Assembly: GCA_965278995.1 (NCBI GenBank)
Contig: OZ257136.1
Span: 992,001-1,056,000, forward strand
From: JADJYF01 sp965278995
GTDB taxonomy: Bacteria > Pseudomonadota > Gammaproteobacteria > Ga0077536
Reading direction: 5' to 3'
DNA: 64,000 nucleotides
Below are positions 43,946 to 53,360 of the stretch, piece by piece. Under the pieces are notes generated by a model. The model was not told where the DNA came from. It saw nothing but the letters and a program-made list of their open reading frames with translations, and did not search any database. The translations under genes and the position numbers were made by a program. Each line of letters opens with the position of its first letter. Position 1 is the stretch's first letter.

Positions 43946-44452
43946 CTATTTGCCACTGATACGGACGCGACGGCCGATAGCGCTGCGGATGGCAGTGGCC
44001 GAACGTTTGAGCGAAAAGCGGGTTTCGCGATAGGTGTCGTCGGTGGCGACATAACGAAAAGCGACCTGCTCACCGTTCAGCAGGCCGTCGACCAGCGCCG
44101 ATTCGAGGCGTTGGCCGACGACTTGCGCGAGTGTCATGACAGCGCCGTCCGGTGCCACCGTGCAGCGTTTGCCGACAGCGGCGTGAAATAGCGGCGTTCG
44201 GGTATCGACCTGAAACGTCGGGCAATGCGTGCTGGCCAGACCGCTGAATCCCGGCTTGACACGAAATTCGAGCAAGACCGTATCGCCGTGACGATAAAGC
44301 GCAATGACGGCGCCGTGATTATCGCGGGCTATTGCCCGCGGTGCGCTGCCGCGGGTGGTCTCGAGCGTCCAATCAGCCAACAGCTGCGGCGCCACGCTCG
44401 CCAATAAGACGAGACATGTGACGCGCCAAAGGCTGTACGTCGGTGACTTCAT
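43946..44452 (-). CDS. Secreted protein of unknown function
   Basis: A 168-residue protein with a signal peptide (residues about 1-26, ending in LLADW). The body is beta-rich with two cysteines (THCPTFQ and GKRCTVAP) about 20 residues apart that may form a disulfide. I recognise no named family. It lies 30 bases upstream of the GNAT-like gene and 34 bases downstream of DUF1820, all on the minus strand. Confidence 0.65.
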   Translation of the reverse strand: MKSPTYSLWRVTCLVLLASVAPQLLADWTLETTRGSAPRAIARDNHGAVIALYRHGDTVLLEFRVKPGFSGLASTHCPTFQVDTRTPLFHAAVGKRCTVAPDGAVMTLAQVVGQRLESALVDGLLNGEQVAFRYVATDDTYRETRFSLKRSATAIRSAIGRRVRISGK

Positions 44453-44486
44453 CGCGCTGCGGACGGTGCTGCCCGTAATGACCAGC

Positions 44487-44825
44487 TCAGGGCTTGGTCG
44501 TTTCGTGTCCCGGCGTAAAGACGGGAAACGGGGTGATCTTGTCGCTGCGTCCTTCCGCTTTGGTGATTTTGCCCAGCCCGGTTTTCTCTACTTCGTCGAT
44601 GCGGACAACCGAGTGCATGGGAATATATGTGCGGCTGACGCCATCGAACTCCGCTTTCAGGTGTTCCTCGGAGGGGTCGACCAGCAGCGCTGATTTTTCG
44701 CCAAAGACAATTTTCTCGATTTCGATGAAGCCGAACAATGCGCTTTGGTGTACCGCCCGCGCATAAATTTCGTAGACCTTGCCCTGATTGTGAAACGTGA
44801 CGCGATAGGTTTTTTTGGCGGCCAT
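44487..44825 (-). CDS. DUF1820 family protein
   Basis: A 112-residue soluble protein of the DUF1820 family, conserved in gammaproteobacteria: YRVTFHNQGKVYEIYARAV at the start, FGFIEIEKIVFGEKS and THE C-terminal IPMHSVVRIDEVEKTG. The function is unknown. It has a separate upstream region of about 110 bases. Confidence 0.85.
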   Translation of the reverse strand: MAAKKTYRVTFHNQGKVYEIYARAVHQSALFGFIEIEKIVFGEKSALLVDPSEEHLKAEFDGVSRTYIPMHSVVRIDEVEKTGLGKITKAEGRSDKITPFPVFTPGHETTKP

Positions 44826-44935
44826 GGCAATGCTGTCTGCTGTGACTGGGCGGGGGCTGACTCATGCTAGCACACCGGCCCCCGGACACGCTGATGCCCA
44901 GCGCTTAGCGCGCCGGCTGACGCACGCCGGTGGGT

Positions 44936-45667
44936 TCAGGACAGTGAGATCGTGCGACCGGGGTCGAAGCCGTCGACCAGTTGATAGCCGTCATAACCAC
45001 GCGGGTTGCACACGACGCGTACGCGATTCGCCCGGTAATCCGAGCGCGCGTGGACGTGGCCGTGGATCCATAAAGCGATGTCGTAGTCGATAAGAAGTCG
45101 GCTCAGGCTGTTGCAGTAGGCGCCTTTGAACACCGAGTTATCGGCGCCTTGCCAACTCGCGAACAGCGGCGCGTGGTGGGTCACGACGACGGTCGGGCCG
45201 GGATGGCTGACAGCCAGTTCACCTTCCAGCCAGTCGCGGGCGGCGTGATTGATGAGGACCAGATCAGCCGGCTTGAGCGGCCGCTCATCGACCGTGATCT
45301 GATGATAATCGTTCATATTGTCGACGAGCGCTTCCATCAGGCGTGCGTTCTCGCCCATGAAATCAGTCCAGAGGGTGGCACCGAGAAAGCGGACATCGCC
45401 GATGACCGTCGCCTTGCATTCGAGAAAGCGGATTGCGCTGCCGGCAACCGCAGCGCCGATATCGGACTGTACGCGGGCGATGTCGCCACCGTAGAACTCG
45501 TGGTTGCCAGCCACGTAAATGGTCGGCTTGCCGCTGCTTTTCAACCATTCGACGCCGCTGGCACCAACCCCGACGTCGCCCGCGGCAACGATCACATCGG
45601 CATCGGTTTCCGTGAGAACAGCGCCGCCGAACTCGAGATGAACGTCGGAAAAGTACTGAATTTTCAT
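44936..45667 (-). CDS. Metallophosphoesterase
   Basis: A 243-residue calcineurin-like phosphoesterase. The metal-binding motifs are in order: FSDVHLE (residues 6-12), AAGDVG near 29, GNHEFYGG near 54, VVTHHAPL near 166 and HGHVHA near 204. The substrate could be a nucleotide or phosphodiester; it is not predictable. It is the last minus-strand gene before the ftsK group, which is divergent. Confidence 0.88.
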   Translation of the reverse strand: MKIQYFSDVHLEFGGAVLTETDADVIVAAGDVGVGASGVEWLKSSGKPTIYVAGNHEFYGGDIARVQSDIGAAVAGSAIRFLECKATVIGDVRFLGATLWTDFMGENARLMEALVDNMNDYHQITVDERPLKPADLVLINHAARDWLEGELAVSHPGPTVVVTHHAPLFASWQGADNSVFKGAYCNSLSRLLIDYDIALWIHGHVHARSDYRANRVRVVCNPRGYDGYQLVDGFDPGRTISLS

Positions 45668-45957
45668 GCTGGCGGAGTTAGCGGCATCTGAGCGGCAATC
45701 TCGCAGACTGCCGGGACCGGGTCAAATCGGCGTCGGTCCGCGGTCCGGACCAAGCCGACGTCGTTCCGGCATTGTCCATGCCGCGCGGCGGCGGCGCAGC
45801 CGGCGCTTTGCAAACGATTGCGTCGGGCCGTCTGCCGGCTTTCGGTCGATAGACAGCTAGAGTTCAGGCCGATTAAAAGGTACCATCCACGTTCCTTTAA
45901 TTTACATATGCTTACCGACTAATCCGAAGAAACCGATTTAGAACCTGACCAGCAGCC
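45668..45957. other. Divergent intergenic region before ftsK
   Basis: This 290-base gap separates the metallophosphoesterase from ftsK. It holds a compound hairpin, CGTCGG/CCGACG (45731-45736 with 45755-45760) enclosing GTCCG/CGGAC (45736-45740 with 45746-45750). The last 90 bases turn AT-rich and should carry the ftsK promoter, but no -35/-10 pair stands out. Confidence 0.4.
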
Positions 45958-48270
45958 ATGTCTCACGCCGTCCGCAAGCACGCCGATTTTGCGATTTCTG
46001 TATCGCACCATGTGATTCAACGCGTTAGAGAAGGGCTTCTGATTGCGCTGGGCGGATTCGCGCTGTTTCTGCTGATCGCGCTGGCCACTCATCATCCCGC
46101 TGACCCGGGCTGGTCGCATACCGGGACCAGCGATGTCGTGCGCAACCAGGGCGGCGTCGTCGGCGCTTGGATTGCCGATATCATCCTGTACCTGTTCGGT
46201 CGCTTTGCCTATGTGCTGCCGGTCATGCTGGCTTACGGCGGCTGGTCGATCTACCGCGAAGGGGTCGAGCGATTCTTCGGCAGCTATTTTCACATGGGCG
46301 TGCGCGGTACCGGTTTTGTCCTGACCACCATCACCGGCTGCGGACTGTACTGGGTCAGAGGTGGGCAGGGGCAGCTTGCCGATCTTCCCCACCAGGCGGG
46401 TGGCGTGCTTGGTGATGTCGCCGGCAGCGCGTCGTTGGCCGCTTTCGGCACCACCGGCGGCATTCTGCTCATGGTCGCGCTGTTCCTGACCGGTATCACG
46501 CTGTTTACGCACCTGTCGTGGCTGTGGCTGATGGATACCGTCGGCGATTACGCGCTGCGCGCCTATGACTGGAGTTGTCTGCGCTATGACGAACTCATCG
46601 ATTACAGCGAAGGCCTGCGCGCACGGCGCGAACGCGAGGCGATAGTCAAGGAAGAGACGGAACGGCACGAACAGCGCGTACCGCCGCGCATCGAGCCGCG
46701 CATCGCGGAACCGATAGCGAGTCTGCGCGTCGAGCGCGAGAAGCAGGAACCGTTGTTCGAACGGGCCAGCTCGACCGCGCTGCCCGAACTCAGTCTGCTC
46801 GACATCCCGACCAATCGGAAAGGTGGCTATTCACCGGAAGCGCTCGAAGCGATGTCCCGGCTGGTCGAAATCAAGCTCCGCGATTTCAACATCGAAGCGG
46901 AAGTCGTTGCCGTGCATCCGGGGCCGGTGATTACGCGTTTTGAACTGCAGCCGGCGCCGGGCATCAAGGCGAGCCGCATCACCAATCTGGCCAAGGATCT
47001 GGCGCGCTCGCTGTCGACCGTCAGCGTCCGCGTGGTCGAAGTCATTCCGGGCAAGACCTGCGTCGGTCTCGAAATTCCGAATGAGCAGCGCGAAATCGTC
47101 GCGCTCGGCGACATCCTCAAGGCCGACGTCTACGAGCGCAGCCAGTCCAAGCTGACCATGGCGCTGGGCAAGGATATTGGCGGGCAGCCCACCGTCGTCG
47201 ATCTGGCCAAGATGCCGCATCTCCTCGTTGCCGGCACTACCGGCGCGGGCAAGTCGGTCGCGTTGAACGCCATGATCCTGAGTCTGCTGTACAAGTCGAC
47301 GCCGGCCGAAGTGCGCATGATCATGATCGACCCCAAGATGCTTGAATTGTCGGTTTACGAAGGCATTCCGGCGCTGCTGGCGCCGGTCGTGACAGACATG
47401 AAAGAGGCCGCCAACGCACTGCGCTGGTGTGTCGCCGAAATGGAACGTCGCTACAAGCTGATGGCCACGCTCGGCGTGCGTAACATCGGCGGCTACAACC
47501 GTAAAGTCGAAGAGGCCGCGGCGCAGGGCCGCCCGCTGCGCGATCCGCTGTATCGGGCATTGAATCCCGAGATGAGTGAGGCGCCGGAACTCGGCACGCT
47601 GCCGTATATCGTCGTCATCATCGACGAACTCGCCGACATGATGATGGTGGTCGGCAAGAAAGTCGAAGAGCTGATTGCGCGACTGGCGCAGAAAGCGCGT
47701 GCTGCCGGCGTGCATTTGATCCTGGCCACCCAGCGCCCGTCCGTGGACGTCATCACCGGCCTCATCAAAGCCAACATCCCGAGTCGTATCGCCTTCCAGG
47801 TTTCGTCCCGGATCGACTCCCGCACCATCCTCGACCAGATGGGTGCGGAAACGCTGCTCGGTCATGGCGACATGCTCTATCTACCGCCCGGTACTGCGAT
47901 CCCGACGCGGGTGCATGGCGCGTTCGTCTCCGACGAGGAAGTCCACAAGGTCGTGACGCGACTGAAAGCGAGCGGTACGCCCGAATACATCGATGCCATT
48001 CTCGATGGTCCCAGTGAGGGTGGCGACGACGGCGCTGGCGCAGTTGGCGACTATGGCAGCGAAGGCGAACAGGACGAACTTTACGACCACGCTGTGCGTA
48101 TCGTCACCGAAAGTCGCCGGGCATCTGTTTCCGGTATTCAGCGCCGCTTGAAGATCGGCTACAACCGGGCCGCGCGCATGGTCGAAGAAATGGAACGTGC
48201 CGGTGTGGTTGGCGAATTGCAGTCGAACGGCAGTCGCGAAGTGCTCGCGCCGCCGCCGCCGAAAAACTGA
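45958..48270 (+). CDS. ftsK: DNA translocase FtsK
   Basis: A 770-residue septal DNA pump. Four or five N-terminal transmembrane segments (residues about 20-200) anchor it to the division site. The linker is short, so it is smaller than E. coli FtsK. The motor has Walker A GTTGAGKSVALN near residue 429 and Walker B YIVVIIDELADMM near 550, and the C-terminal gamma winged helix contains RRLKIGYNRAARMVEEME near 730, which reads KOPS. It helps resolve chromosome dimers with XerCD. Its stop overlaps the lolA start by 1 base. Confidence 0.95.
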   Translation: MSHAVRKHADFAISVSHHVIQRVREGLLIALGGFALFLLIALATHHPADPGWSHTGTSDVVRNQGGVVGAWIADIILYLFGRFAYVLPVMLAYGGWSIYREGVERFFGSYFHMGVRGTGFVLTTITGCGLYWVRGGQGQLADLPHQAGGVLGDVAGSASLAAFGTTGGILLMVALFLTGITLFTHLSWLWLMDTVGDYALRAYDWSCLRYDELIDYSEGLRARREREAIVKEETERHEQRVPPRIEPRIAEPIASLRVEREKQEPLFERASSTALPELSLLDIPTNRKGGYSPEALEAMSRLVEIKLRDFNIEAEVVAVHPGPVITRFELQPAPGIKASRITNLAKDLARSLSTVSVRVVEVIPGKTCVGLEIPNEQREIVALGDILKADVYERSQSKLTMALGKDIGGQPTVVDLAKMPHLLVAGTTGAGKSVALNAMILSLLYKSTPAEVRMIMIDPKMLELSVYEGIPALLAPVVTDMKEAANALRWCVAEMERRYKLMATLGVRNIGGYNRKVEEAAAQGRPLRDPLYRALNPEMSEAPELGTLPYIVVIIDELADMMMVVGKKVEELIARLAQKARAAGVHLILATQRPSVDVITGLIKANIPSRIAFQVSSRIDSRTILDQMGAETLLGHGDMLYLPPGTAIPTRVHGAFVSDEEVHKVVTRLKASGTPEYIDAILDGPSEGGDDGAGAVGDYGSEGEQDELYDHAVRIVTESRRASVSGIQRRLKIGYNRAARMVEEMERAGVVGELQSNGSREVLAPPPPKN

Positions 48271-48923
48271 TGCAGCGCCGCCGCTTCCTGGGCCGGTTGG
48301 CAGCGACCGTGCTGGTCCTGTCGAATGCAGCGATTGTTCACGCCGCAGAGGCGGCCGAGGACGGTATCGCCGAAATCGTTGCGTATCTCGAACAGATGCA
48401 TTCGTTGTCAGCTGATTTTGAACAACGTCGCTTCGACGAGTACGAGGTGCTGATCGAAACGGCACAAGGCCATTGCGATATTCTTCGACCGGGACGCTTC
48501 CGCTGGATCTACCGCGAACCGTATGCGCAGTCGCTGGTCTCCGATGGGCAGACGCTGTGGGTCTACGACGAAGACCTCGAGCAGGTCACTGTGAGTGCAA
48601 TCGGTGACGGTGGCAAAGGCACGCCGGCGGAACTGCTGGGCGCTGAATTCGCGGTGCTCGACCGCTATCTGGTCGAACGCCTGGCCGACGCCGATGGCTA
48701 TCGCTGGTTTGCTCTGACGCCCAAATCGCAGGCTGCGGATTTCCAGCGGGTGGAACTGGGCTGGAAAGACGGCGAAGTTGCCGCCATGCGTTTAAACGAT
48801 AATCTGGGCCAGTCCACGCGGCTGACCTTCAGCGCGTTGCGACGCAATGTCGAACTGGCTGAGAGCCTGTTTGCGTTCACACCACCGGCTGGCGTCGACG
48901 TTATCGAGGGCGTAGCACCCTGA
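48270..48923 (+). CDS. lolA: Outer-membrane lipoprotein carrier protein LolA
   Basis: A 217-residue periplasmic chaperone with a signal peptide (residues about 1-25, ending in VHAAE). The LolA beta-barrel landmarks are LEQMHSLSADFEQRRFDE near residue 38, ILRPGRFRWIYREPYAQSL near 72 and LWVYDEDLEQVTV near 96. It carries lipoproteins from LolCDE (genes at 33386-35312) to the outer membrane. The order ftsK-lolA-rarA is the common gammaproteobacterial one. Confidence 0.93.
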   Translation: MQRRRFLGRLAATVLVLSNAAIVHAAEAAEDGIAEIVAYLEQMHSLSADFEQRRFDEYEVLIETAQGHCDILRPGRFRWIYREPYAQSLVSDGQTLWVYDEDLEQVTVSAIGDGGKGTPAELLGAEFAVLDRYLVERLADADGYRWFALTPKSQAADFQRVELGWKDGEVAAMRLNDNLGQSTRLTFSALRRNVELAESLFAFTPPAGVDVIEGVAP

Positions 48924-48985
48924 GTTGGCGGCGTAAACAGGGATAGCTTGTGAAGCCCTGAGAGCCTGTGATATGGCTAGCCCGC

Positions 48986-50275
48986 ATGTCCCCGCTCGCC
49001 GATCAACTCCGACCGCAATCGCTCGCCGAATTCCATGGGCAGGCGCATCTGCTGGCTGCCGGGCAGCCGCTGCGTCGTGCGCTCGATACCGGGGCTCTGC
49101 ATTCCATGGTGCTATGGGGCCCACCGGGTACGGGCAAGACGACCCTGGCGCGCATGCTGGCCCTGAATGCGCAGGCTGAGTTCGTCGCCTTGTCGGCCGT
49201 GCTTTCCGGAGTGAAGGATATCCGCGCCGCAGTCGAACGCGCGGAAGCTCAGCGTGCGCACGGGATCTCGACTGCCGTGTTCGTCGATGAAGTGCACCGC
49301 TTCAACAAAGCTCAGCAGGACGCATTCCTGCCGCATATCGAAAACGGCACATTGACGTTCATCGGGGCGACGACCGAGAACCCGGCGTTCGAGCTCAACA
49401 ACGCGTTGCTGTCGCGCGTGCGCGTATACGCGTTGCGCGGTCTCGAGACGTCGGCGTTGCGCCTGGTCATCGACCGTGCCCTGGAGACAATGGCAGGAGA
49501 ACGGGTCATCGAAATGTCAGTCGCGTTACGCGATCGTCTGGCTGAAATTGCGGACGGCGATGCGCGCCGCGCACTCAATCTGCTCGAGCTCGCTGTCTCG
49601 CTCGCCGAAGGCGATGTCATCGACGAACCAATCATGAAACATGCCGTCGAAGGCGCCAGCGTTCGGCGTTTCGACAAGCGACAGGACGACTTCTACGATC
49701 AGATGTCGGCGCTGCACAAGTCGGTGCGTGGCTCGAATCCGGATGCTGCGCTGTACTGGTTCGCGCGCATGCTCGACGGCGGCTGCGACCCAAACTATCT
49801 CGCCCGGCGCATCGTGCGTATTGCATCGGAAGACGTCGGCAATGCCGACCCGCGCGCGCTTGGACTCGCCATCGATGCCTGGGAAGCGTGGCGTCGAATG
49901 GGACCACCGGAAGGCGAACTCGCTATCGCGCAAGCGTTGGTCTACTGCGCCTGCGCGCCAAAAAGCAACGCGGTCTACAGCGCGTTCAATCGCGCCATGG
50001 AGGAGGTCAGGAACGGTCGTTCGGAACCGGTGCCGGTGCACATTCGCAACGCCCCGACTGCACTGGCGCGTGCGCAGGGACACGGCGCCGCTTATCGCTA
50101 CGATCATGACGAAACCGACGGTGTCGCGCTGGGTCAGACGTATTTCCCCGAATCGTTAGGTGAGCGCGTGTATTACGAACCGGTCAATCGCGGTCTCGAG
50201 ATAAAAATTGCCGAGAAGCTCGCGCGTTTGCGCGGCGCTTCAAGTGCAAGGCCGGGCTCACGCGGTCAGCAATGA
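48986..50275 (+). CDS. rarA: Replication-associated recombination protein RarA (MgsA)
   Basis: A 429-residue AAA+ ATPase of the clamp-loader-like RarA/MgsA/WRNIP1 family that acts at stalled replication forks. It starts MSPLADQLRPQSLAEFHGQ, with Walker A GPPGTGKTTLAR near residue 46, Walker B AVFVDEVHRFNKAQQ near 92, sensor 1 GATTENPAF, and the C-terminal tetramer domain with YYEPVNRGLE. A GTG at 48968 would add six residues; the ATG at 48986 begins the homology. It overlaps crcB by 4 bases. Confidence 0.93.
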   Translation: MSPLADQLRPQSLAEFHGQAHLLAAGQPLRRALDTGALHSMVLWGPPGTGKTTLARMLALNAQAEFVALSAVLSGVKDIRAAVERAEAQRAHGISTAVFVDEVHRFNKAQQDAFLPHIENGTLTFIGATTENPAFELNNALLSRVRVYALRGLETSALRLVIDRALETMAGERVIEMSVALRDRLAEIADGDARRALNLLELAVSLAEGDVIDEPIMKHAVEGASVRRFDKRQDDFYDQMSALHKSVRGSNPDAALYWFARMLDGGCDPNYLARRIVRIASEDVGNADPRALGLAIDAWEAWRRMGPPEGELAIAQALVYCACAPKSNAVYSAFNRAMEEVRNGRSEPVPVHIRNAPTALARAQGHGAAYRYDHDETDGVALGQTYFPESLGERVYYEPVNRGLEIKIAEKLARLRGASSARPGSRGQQ

Positions 50276-50658
50276 ACGGATTCGTTCAGCAGATTGCCCT
50301 GGTCGCCCTCGGTGGCAGTGTCGGCGCGGTGGCGCGCTTTCTCAGCAGCACCGCGGTAACCGCTGCCTGGGGTCGCGCATTTCCTTACGGCACCCTGGTC
50401 GTGAATGTCACGGGTGCATTCGCTATCGGTGTGTTGTTTGTCGTCTTCGGCGAACGACTGGCCGGCGCCGTCGCCTGGCGCGCGCTGTTCATCACCGGCT
50501 TTCTCGGCGGCTTCACCACTTTTTCGGCATTTTCGCTCGAAGCTGTGCAACTCATTGAGGCTGGCGAACCGGCGCGCGCGTTACTCTATGCGGCAGCGAG
50601 CGTCGTACTGTGCCTGCTGGCGTGCTGGACAGGCATGGTGTTGACTCGCCAACTGTGA
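50272..50658 (+). CDS. crcB: Fluoride ion channel CrcB (Fluc)
   Basis: A 128-residue four-helix membrane protein that exports fluoride as a dual-topology dimer. The family features are GGSVGAVARFLSS near residue 14, the pore asparagine in NVTGAFAIG near 42, and GFLGGFTTFSAFSLE near 77 with the TTFS phenylalanine box. Translation is coupled to rarA through a 4-base overlap, so there is no room for a fluoride riboswitch in front. Confidence 0.93.
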   Translation: MNGFVQQIALVALGGSVGAVARFLSSTAVTAAWGRAFPYGTLVVNVTGAFAIGVLFVVFGERLAGAVAWRALFITGFLGGFTTFSAFSLEAVQLIEAGEPARALLYAAASVVLCLLACWTGMVLTRQL

Positions 50659-50791
50659 CGATGCCATGCGCGGCGCGGCGCGGCATCCGCTGCAGTCTGC
50701 TACAGTACGCGCCGCGCGCGACAGCGGCGGTCAGTCACTGGATTGACCGCAATGTCGGCGCGCCGATATCGACTGACCACGAGTAGCCGCC

Positions 50792-52072
50792 ATGCTTGAT
50801 CCCCAACGCCTGCGTAACGACCTGCCTGCTGTCGCCGCTTCATTGGCACGCCGCGGTTTCGTGCTCGATACGGCTGCGCTGGCCGCGCTCGAAGCGCGCC
50901 GTAAAGCCGTACAAATGGCCACTGAAGAACTTCAGGCCGAGCGCAATCGACGTTCCAAGAACATCGGCGTGGCAAAATCGAAGGGTGAGGACATCGAACC
51001 GCTTCGCGAAGAAGTCACCCGTCTTGGCGAAGAACTCAAAATGCGCCAGATTGAGCTCGATGAGATCCAGGCTGAACTCGAGACGTTTGCGCTGGGATTG
51101 CCGAATCTGCCGAGAGCGGATATTCCGGATGGACGCGGGGAAGACGACAATCTCGAGATCCGCCGTTGGGGCGAGCCGCGCAAGTTCGATTTCGCACCGC
51201 GCGATCACGTCGAACTCGGCGAGCTGCGCGGCGGCATCGATTTCGAAGCCGGTGTGCGTATCGCGTCCTCGCGTTTCGCTGTTCTCAGTGGGGAAGTTGC
51301 GCGCCTGCAGCGCGCGCTGATCCAGTTCATGCTCGACACGCACACCGAGCAGCACGGCTATCGCGAAGTCTACGTACCTTTTCTGGTCAACGCGCGTGCC
51401 ATGCAGGGCACCGGTCAACTGCCGAAATTCAAGGACGACCTGTTCGAGATCCCGACGCAGGGTTTTTTTCTCATTCCGACGGCGGAGGTACCGGTTACCA
51501 ATCTCGCCCAGGACGCCATCCTGAACGACGCAGATATGCCTGTGCGCTACGTCTGCCACAGCCCCTGTTTCCGCAGCGAAGCGGGCTCGTATGGGAAGGA
51601 TACCCGCGGCATGATCCGCCAGCATCAATTCGAAAAAGTCGAACTGGTGCAGATGGTCAGACCGGAACACTCCTATAACGCGCTGGAGGAACTGACCGGC
51701 CACGCCGAAATCATCCTGCAGCGGCTTGGCTTGCCTTACCGCGTCGTTACGCTCTGTACGGCCGATCTCGGTTTCTCGGCGGCCAAGACCTACGACCTCG
51801 AAGTCTGGCTGCCGTCGCAGGAACGCTACCGGGAAATTTCCTCATGCAGCAACTTCGAAGATTTTCAGGCTCGCCGACTGAAAGCGCGATGGCGCAACCC
51901 GGATACCGGTAAACCGGAGCTGCTGCATACGATTAATGGCTCCGGTGTCGCGGTCGGGCGCGCGCTGCTGGCAGTGATGGAAAATTATCAGGAACGAGAC
52001 GGCAGTATTGCGGTACCCGAGGTACTTCGCTCATACCTGGGCGGCAAGACGACCATCAACGCAGTGCGCTGA
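50792..52072 (+). CDS. serS: Seryl-tRNA synthetase
   Basis: A 426-residue class II synthetase. The N-terminal antiparallel coiled coil spans about residues 30-105 (LEARRKAVQMATEELQAERN and onward). Motif 2 is FRSEAGSYGKDTRGMIRQHQ near 268 and motif 3 is GSGVAVGRALLAVMENYQ near 383. It charges tRNA-Ser; the only tRNA in the window, a tRNA-Ser, lies 2.7 kb downstream. It has its own 133-base upstream region. Confidence 0.97.
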   Translation: MLDPQRLRNDLPAVAASLARRGFVLDTAALAALEARRKAVQMATEELQAERNRRSKNIGVAKSKGEDIEPLREEVTRLGEELKMRQIELDEIQAELETFALGLPNLPRADIPDGRGEDDNLEIRRWGEPRKFDFAPRDHVELGELRGGIDFEAGVRIASSRFAVLSGEVARLQRALIQFMLDTHTEQHGYREVYVPFLVNARAMQGTGQLPKFKDDLFEIPTQGFFLIPTAEVPVTNLAQDAILNDADMPVRYVCHSPCFRSEAGSYGKDTRGMIRQHQFEKVELVQMVRPEHSYNALEELTGHAEIILQRLGLPYRVVTLCTADLGFSAAKTYDLEVWLPSQERYREISSCSNFEDFQARRLKARWRNPDTGKPELLHTINGSGVAVGRALLAVMENYQERDGSIAVPEVLRSYLGGKTTINAVR

Positions 52073-52082
52073 TGTGCAGCGC

Positions 52083-52265
52083 TCAGACCAGCTTCATCAG
52101 CAGGACGACGAATCCCGCGACAGCAAGCAGCGGTAAGATGAATCCCCGCCAGTCGCCGGGCTGCGCGGCCGGACTGTTGGTGAGCATGTCGCGCGCGCGC
52201 GGCCACAGCATGAACAGCATGAAGCCGAGCAGCAGTGCCGAGCCGACTTTCATCCACATTTCCAT
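52083..52265 (-). CDS. Small membrane protein of unknown function
   Basis: A 60-residue protein with two hydrophobic segments (about residues 8-22 and 42-58) joined by a hydrophilic loop with WPRARDMLTNSPAAQPGDW. I have seen similar small proteins next to serS in gammaproteobacteria but know no function. It converges with serS, 10 bases apart. Confidence 0.65.
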   Translation of the reverse strand: MEMWMKVGSALLLGFMLFMLWPRARDMLTNSPAAQPGDWRGFILPLLAVAGFVVLLMKLV

Positions 52266-52290
52266 GACGGTTTCTGGCCTCTAAAATGAC

Positions 52291-52314
52291 GCGGCCCCTG
52301 CGAAGAGGGGCCGC
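52291..52314 (-). terminator. Terminator of the Bax inhibitor-1 homologue
   Basis: A 9-bp GC stem (GCGGCCCCT at 52291-52299, AGGGGCCGC at 52306-52314, loop of 6) lies about 60 bases past the gene stop on the minus strand and is followed by a weak ATTTTA tract. Confidence 0.6.
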
Positions 52315-52376
52315 CGATTCAGGATTGTGTCTGCACGCGTTCCGTGAATTCTGCGTCCGCGTGCATTCGGCATCGC

Positions 52377-53042
52377 TTACTCGTCGCGAGCGAAACCGAG
52401 CAACTGCAGCAGGCTGATGAACAGATTGAAGATGTTCATGTACAAGCCGATCGTAGCCAGGACGTAGTTATCAACCTGACCATTGACCATGCGGCTGGTG
52501 TCGAACAGGATGAATCCGCTCATCAACATCACGATGGCTGCAGACAGCGCCAGGGAGACTGCCGGCACCGCGAAGAAGATATTCAGCAGCGCAGCGCCCA
52601 GGACGACCAGCAGGCCGACGAACAGGAAGCCGCCGAGGAAGCTGAAATCGCGGCGCGTGGTCAGCGCGTACCCGGACAGACCAAGGAAAATGACGCCTGT
52701 GCCGCCAAGTGCGGTGGCGACAATCTGCGGCCCGCCCTGCAGGGACAGATACTGGGTCAAGATCGGCCCCAGGCTGAATCCGAGCAAGCCAGTGATGGCA
52801 AACACGACGCCGATACCGGCGGCCGAATTGGCCGTTCTCGGCAGTACCAGCCAGATCAGCAGCATGGCGCCGCCAACGGAGAGCAGGTAAGTCATCGGCG
52901 GTGTCGCGATATAGACCGACAGCGCCGCAGTGAGGGCGCTGAACAGCAGCGTCATCGACAATAGGGTATAGGTGTTGCGGATCAGCTTATTGGTCGACAG
53001 AACGGCCGTCGACGAACGGGCTGAAAGAGTATGAGTCTGCAT
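52377..53042 (-). CDS. Bax inhibitor-1/YccA family membrane protein
   Basis: A 221-residue protein with seven hydrophobic segments and the family pattern NTYTLLSMTLLFSALTA at the first helix, FAITGLLGFSLGPILTQYL and the C-terminal NYVLATIGLYMNIFNLFISL followed by a polar tail. In E. coli YccA modulates FtsH at the membrane. It stands alone with a terminator behind it. Confidence 0.88.
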   Translation of the reverse strand: MQTHTLSARSSTAVLSTNKLIRNTYTLLSMTLLFSALTAALSVYIATPPMTYLLSVGGAMLLIWLVLPRTANSAAGIGVVFAITGLLGFSLGPILTQYLSLQGGPQIVATALGGTGVIFLGLSGYALTTRRDFSFLGGFLFVGLLVVLGAALLNIFFAVPAVSLALSAAIVMLMSGFILFDTSRMVNGQVDNYVLATIGLYMNIFNLFISLLQLLGFARDE

Positions 53043-53360
53043 GGAAGGATTCCTCCAGTAATGCGTGTTGCATGAAGTGGGACAACGCCATCAGGGCGAT
53101 GTTCACCTCTCGCCTGCGAAGATAATAGGGCCCGCAGATTAAATTTCAACTGCTTCCGTCGAAAAACGTCGGGAATCAGCCACGATTATCAGGCGCTAAC
53201 TGTTTGATTGCGTGAACTGTCAGGTAAAAGCTTGCTTAGTCCTGGCAATTCGCGTTTCATCGCCGCTCGACGGGGGCGGCTCACGTTACGTCCCAATGGT
53301 TCGGCTGCGGATCGATGTTGAGAATGACGAGCGCGCGCTCGTCCAAGCGGGAGAGTTGGC
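53043..53360. promoter_or_regulatory. Divergent region before mgtE with an 18-bp palindrome
   Basis: This 318-base gap separates the YccA-like gene from mgtE. Just before the mgtE ribosome site it holds a perfect 18-bp palindrome, GACGAGCGCGCGCTCGTC, at 53326-53343, followed by GCGGGAGAG. On RNA it can form a 7-9 bp hairpin next to the Shine-Dalgarno and may affect initiation. I do not see the conserved elements of the M-box magnesium riboswitch. Confidence 0.4.

Noticed and set aside
50272..50658. Fluoride riboswitch in front of crcB
   Set aside because: crcB overlaps the end of rarA, leaving no leader.
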